A DNA stretch of 64,000 nt from Myxococcales bacterium (GTDB lineage Bacteria; Myxococcota_A; Polyangia; Polyangiales; Ga0077539): the NCBI GenBank assembly GCA_013298625.1, contig JAAFIF010000029.1:1-64000 (forward strand). The letters run 5' to 3'. Position numbers and translations under genes: made by a program. Within the stretch, counting starts at the first letter, position 1. The number at the start of each line of letters is the position of its first letter. Below, one piece after another: positions 62,315-64,000 of the stretch. The notes below the pieces were generated by a model. That model did not search any database, was not told the origin of the DNA, and saw only the letters and a list, made by a program, of their open reading frames with translations.

Positions 62315-63247
62315 ATGGCTATCGGAGTGGTCTTCAATCCTCGCGCCGGCAAGAACAAGCGCGACCCTCGCGCTGCTGAGCGGATGCAGCGGATGTTGGG
62401 CGATCACGGGGTGGTGAGCGCGCCGGAGTCGCTCGACGAGCTCTCGCGGTGCGCCGAGGATTTTCGCAAGCAGGGCGTGGACGTGCTGGCGATCGCGGGG
62501 GGCGACGGGACCAACCACGTCACGCTCACGCACTTCGCCGCGGTGTACGGCGACTCGCCGCTGCCCAAGCTCGCGCTCCTGCGCGGCGGAACGATGAACA
62601 CCGTCGCCGACTCGCTGCGCCTGCCGAAGGGGCGGCCCGAGGGACTGCTCGATCGACTGCTGCGCCGGTACCTCGAGACGCCGACGATCGACACGGTCGA
62701 GCAGTGGACGCTCTCGGTCGAGGGGCAGCTGGGATTTCTCTGGGGATTGGGCGTCGTTCCGCAGTTTTTGCAGGAGTATTACGAGACCGGCGCGCCGTCG
62801 CCGAAGACCGCGGCGATCACGCTCGCGAAGGGCATCGGCAGCACGGTCGTTCGTGGAGCGATGTTTCGTCGGCTGCGCGAGGGCGTGCGCTGCTCGGTCG
62901 ATCACGACGCGGGCCATTGGCCCGAGCGCGAGTGGCTCACGGTCACCGCGGGGACCATCGCGGACATCGGGCTGGGGTTCAAGCCGTACTACCGCGCGCC
63001 CAAGGCGCCGGGGTTCGTTCATTTGCTCGGGATTCACACCAGCCCGATGGGGTTCGTGCTGGAGCTGCCGAAGGTGTTTCAGGGCCGCGCGATGAGCGAA
63101 GAGAAGGCGGTCGACGCGCTGGTGACCGAGTTCACCGTGCGCTGCAAGCGCGCGCCGATGCGGTACATGATCGACGGCGACGTGCGCGAGCACGAGGGCG
63201 ACTCGATGACCGTGCGCATCGGGCGGCCGGTGCGGATCATTCGGTGA
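62315..63247 (+). CDS. Diacylglycerol/sphingosine kinase-like lipid kinase
   Basis: 310 residues. The ATP-binding GGDGT motif is at AIAGGDGTNHV (62-66) after NPRAGKNK. The second conserved block is LLRGGTMNTVADSLRLPKGR. The C-terminal half is beta-rich, with REWLTVTAGTIADIGLGFKP and YMIDGDVREHEGDSMTVRIG. The family (DagK/YegS/LCB5) phosphorylates lipid alcohols at the cytoplasmic face of the membrane. Length is normal. It is divergent from the radical SAM gene (33 bp between starts). Confidence 0.85.
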   Translation: MAIGVVFNPRAGKNKRDPRAAERMQRMLGDHGVVSAPESLDELSRCAEDFRKQGVDVLAIAGGDGTNHVTLTHFAAVYGDSPLPKLALLRGGTMNTVADSLRLPKGRPEGLLDRLLRRYLETPTIDTVEQWTLSVEGQLGFLWGLGVVPQFLQEYYETGAPSPKTAAITLAKGIGSTVVRGAMFRRLREGVRCSVDHDAGHWPEREWLTVTAGTIADIGLGFKPYYRAPKAPGFVHLLGIHTSPMGFVLELPKVFQGRAMSEEKAVDALVTEFTVRCKRAPMRYMIDGDVREHEGDSMTVRIGRPVRIIR

Positions 63248-63802
63248 GCGGTGTGTGGGGCGCGGGCGGGGGCCGCGGGCACTGCCGCTGATCGTTGCCC
63301 AAGTTGTGCGCGGAGAAACAGCGGCGGAGCGGCCCGGAGCCCAAGGGCTCATGGTTACCCAAATTCTGCCTGGAGAAACAGAGGCGAAAGTGCCCGGAGC
63401 CCAAGGGGCCGGGCATCAGCGCGCCTTCGGTGCGGGGCGCGGCGGTCTCTCGACCGCAGCTAGCCAATGGCGATCATTCGAACGCGCGCAGCTCGTCCGC
63501 GGTCCTCACTGAAGATTCAGTCCTCGACTCGGTCACGACCATCGCTCGATGCAGAGAGCAGCGACGATGACCGCGTCGACGATCGTGTCTTCAGTTGGGA
63601 CCGTGGCTCAGGCAACGAGAGTCCTCGCCCAGCTCCATTGGCTAGCTGCGGTCGCGAGACCGCTGCGCCTCGCCCGAAGAGAGCACTCGTAACGGTGCGG
63701 GCGCTGTTGCCCGGCCCTTGGGCTCCGGGCACTTTCGCTGCTGTTTCTCCACACAAAATTTGGTCAACCACGAGCCCCTGAGGGCTCCGGGCCGCTCTCC
63801 GC
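63248..63802. other. Gene-free stretch with a long palindromic island
   Basis: 555 bp between the lipid kinase gene and the partial gene at the edge. Nearly all of it is the nested inverted and direct repeat described next. Open frames inside it are only readings of the repeat units. Confidence 0.65.
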
Positions 63803-63804
63803 TC
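63296..63804. repeat. Nested inverted repeat with direct 60-bp subunits
   Basis: Units R1 (63296-63354) and R2 (63356-63415) are direct repeats sharing GGAGAAACAG and CCCGGAGCCCAAGGG. R3 (63708-63767) and R4 (63772-63804) are their reverse complements. Inside them GGTCTCTCGACCGCAGCTAG with CCAATGG (63443-63470) is mirrored at 63632-63661. The centre contains a weaker dyad (63508-63545 against 63561-63598). The whole block is one imperfect palindrome of about 510 bp. Confidence 0.8.
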
Positions 63805-64000
63805 ACTCTCCCTCTGCGCCGCCGCAGGGCGCGGGGGACGCGAGCTCGGCGCCGTCGCCGCCGGGGTGCCAGAGGTCCTCGCGCGGGTCGTACAGCACGG
63901 TCTCGCTCGCTTGGACGCAGCACACGCCTTCGACGAGCGAGACGCAGCCGCGGCTCGCGGCGGAGGCGTCCTCGGGGATCGAGCGCCAGTCGGGCAAGAG
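63803..64000 (-). CDS. Partial Cys-rich protein running off the window edge
   Basis: The last 66 codons of a minus-strand frame that stays open to the window edge. The visible part contains CVSLVEGVCCVQASETVLYD and a C-terminal CGGAEGE. Several cysteines suggest an exported or lipoprotein C-terminus. Not enough is visible to name it. Confidence 0.45.
   Translation of the reverse strand, partial: LLPDWRSIPEDASAASRGCVSLVEGVCCVQASETVLYDPREDLWHPGGDGAELASPAPCGGAEGE

Noticed and set aside
63255-63570. Short plus-strand frames in the 63.3-63.8 kb island
   Set aside because: They only translate the repeat units in several phases and lack ribosome sites or recognisable composition.

Overview
The window is a very GC-rich bacterial chromosome segment that looks like a member of Myxococcota, order Polyangiales or a close relative (Sandaracinus-like). 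The reasons are the strong G/C bias at third codon positions, the many lipoproteins with long Asp/Ala/Pro linkers, the FG-GAP and ASPIC/UnbV propeller proteins, several serine/threonine kinase-like proteins, and frequent GTG starts with ATGA/GTGA overlaps. I see no transposase, integrase, rRNA, tRNA or CRISPR array, and no clear horizontally acquired island except the possible toxin-type cassette at 5.6-8.0 kb. The assignment is inferred from style; no 16S gene is present.

Layout. 0-5.4 kb: Lnt-like N-acyltransferase, a calcium-repeat lipoprotein, a rhomboid protease and a HAD-fold protein. 5.6-8.0 kb: a two-gene cassette, an HExxH protein with a pretoxin-like segment overlapping a small possible immunity gene. 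8.06-8.43 kb: a long inverted repeat. 8.5-20 kb: histidine phosphatase, DUF2330 protein, several lipoproteins, an M48 peptidase-TerB fusion and a zinc-ribbon protein. 19.8-25.3 kb: universal stress protein, frataxin CyaY, a five-S1-domain protein and a MerR-TPR regulator. 25.4-30.1 kb: coaE, an SDR gene, rnc and dut, tightly coupled, then a zinc-ribbon pseudokinase. 30.4-34.2 kb (minus): thioredoxin, DHH-like protein, SprT-like protein, M16 peptidase. 35-41 kb (minus): a large secreted propeller protein coupled to a lipoprotein, then a SurA/PpiD foldase. 42-49.5 kb: an effector-like protein, a LysR-DoxX divergent pair, a seven-blade FG-GAP lipoprotein and a membrane Ser/Thr kinase. 49.9-54 kb: rpsO-pnp. 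54-61 kb: split transketolase, SCP2-like and sterol-desaturase-like genes, then an ASPIC/UnbV lipoprotein. 61-63.3 kb: AmmeMemoRadiSam enzyme and a diacylglycerol-kinase-like protein. 63.3-63.8 kb: a second long palindromic island.

How the genes work together. Much of the gene content is envelope biogenesis: lipoprotein acylation by Lnt, many lipoprotein clients, a SurA/PpiD foldase, rhomboid, M48, M16 and SprT-like peptidases, and sterol-desaturase-like and lipid-kinase proteins. A second theme is RNA metabolism: RNase III, S15, PNPase and an S1 protein, with RNA hairpins in the rpsO-pnp spacer and in the S1 leader.

The most unusual signals are (i) a 29-bp repeat present five times, always upstream of a gene and always in the same orientation towards it; (ii) two long intergenic inverted repeats of about 370 and 510 bp; (iii) the metallopeptidase/possible immunity pair; (iv) a PNPase with a roughly 420-residue charged tail containing an Arg/Glu hexapeptide repeat; and (v) a kinase fold lacking its catalytic Asp residues.
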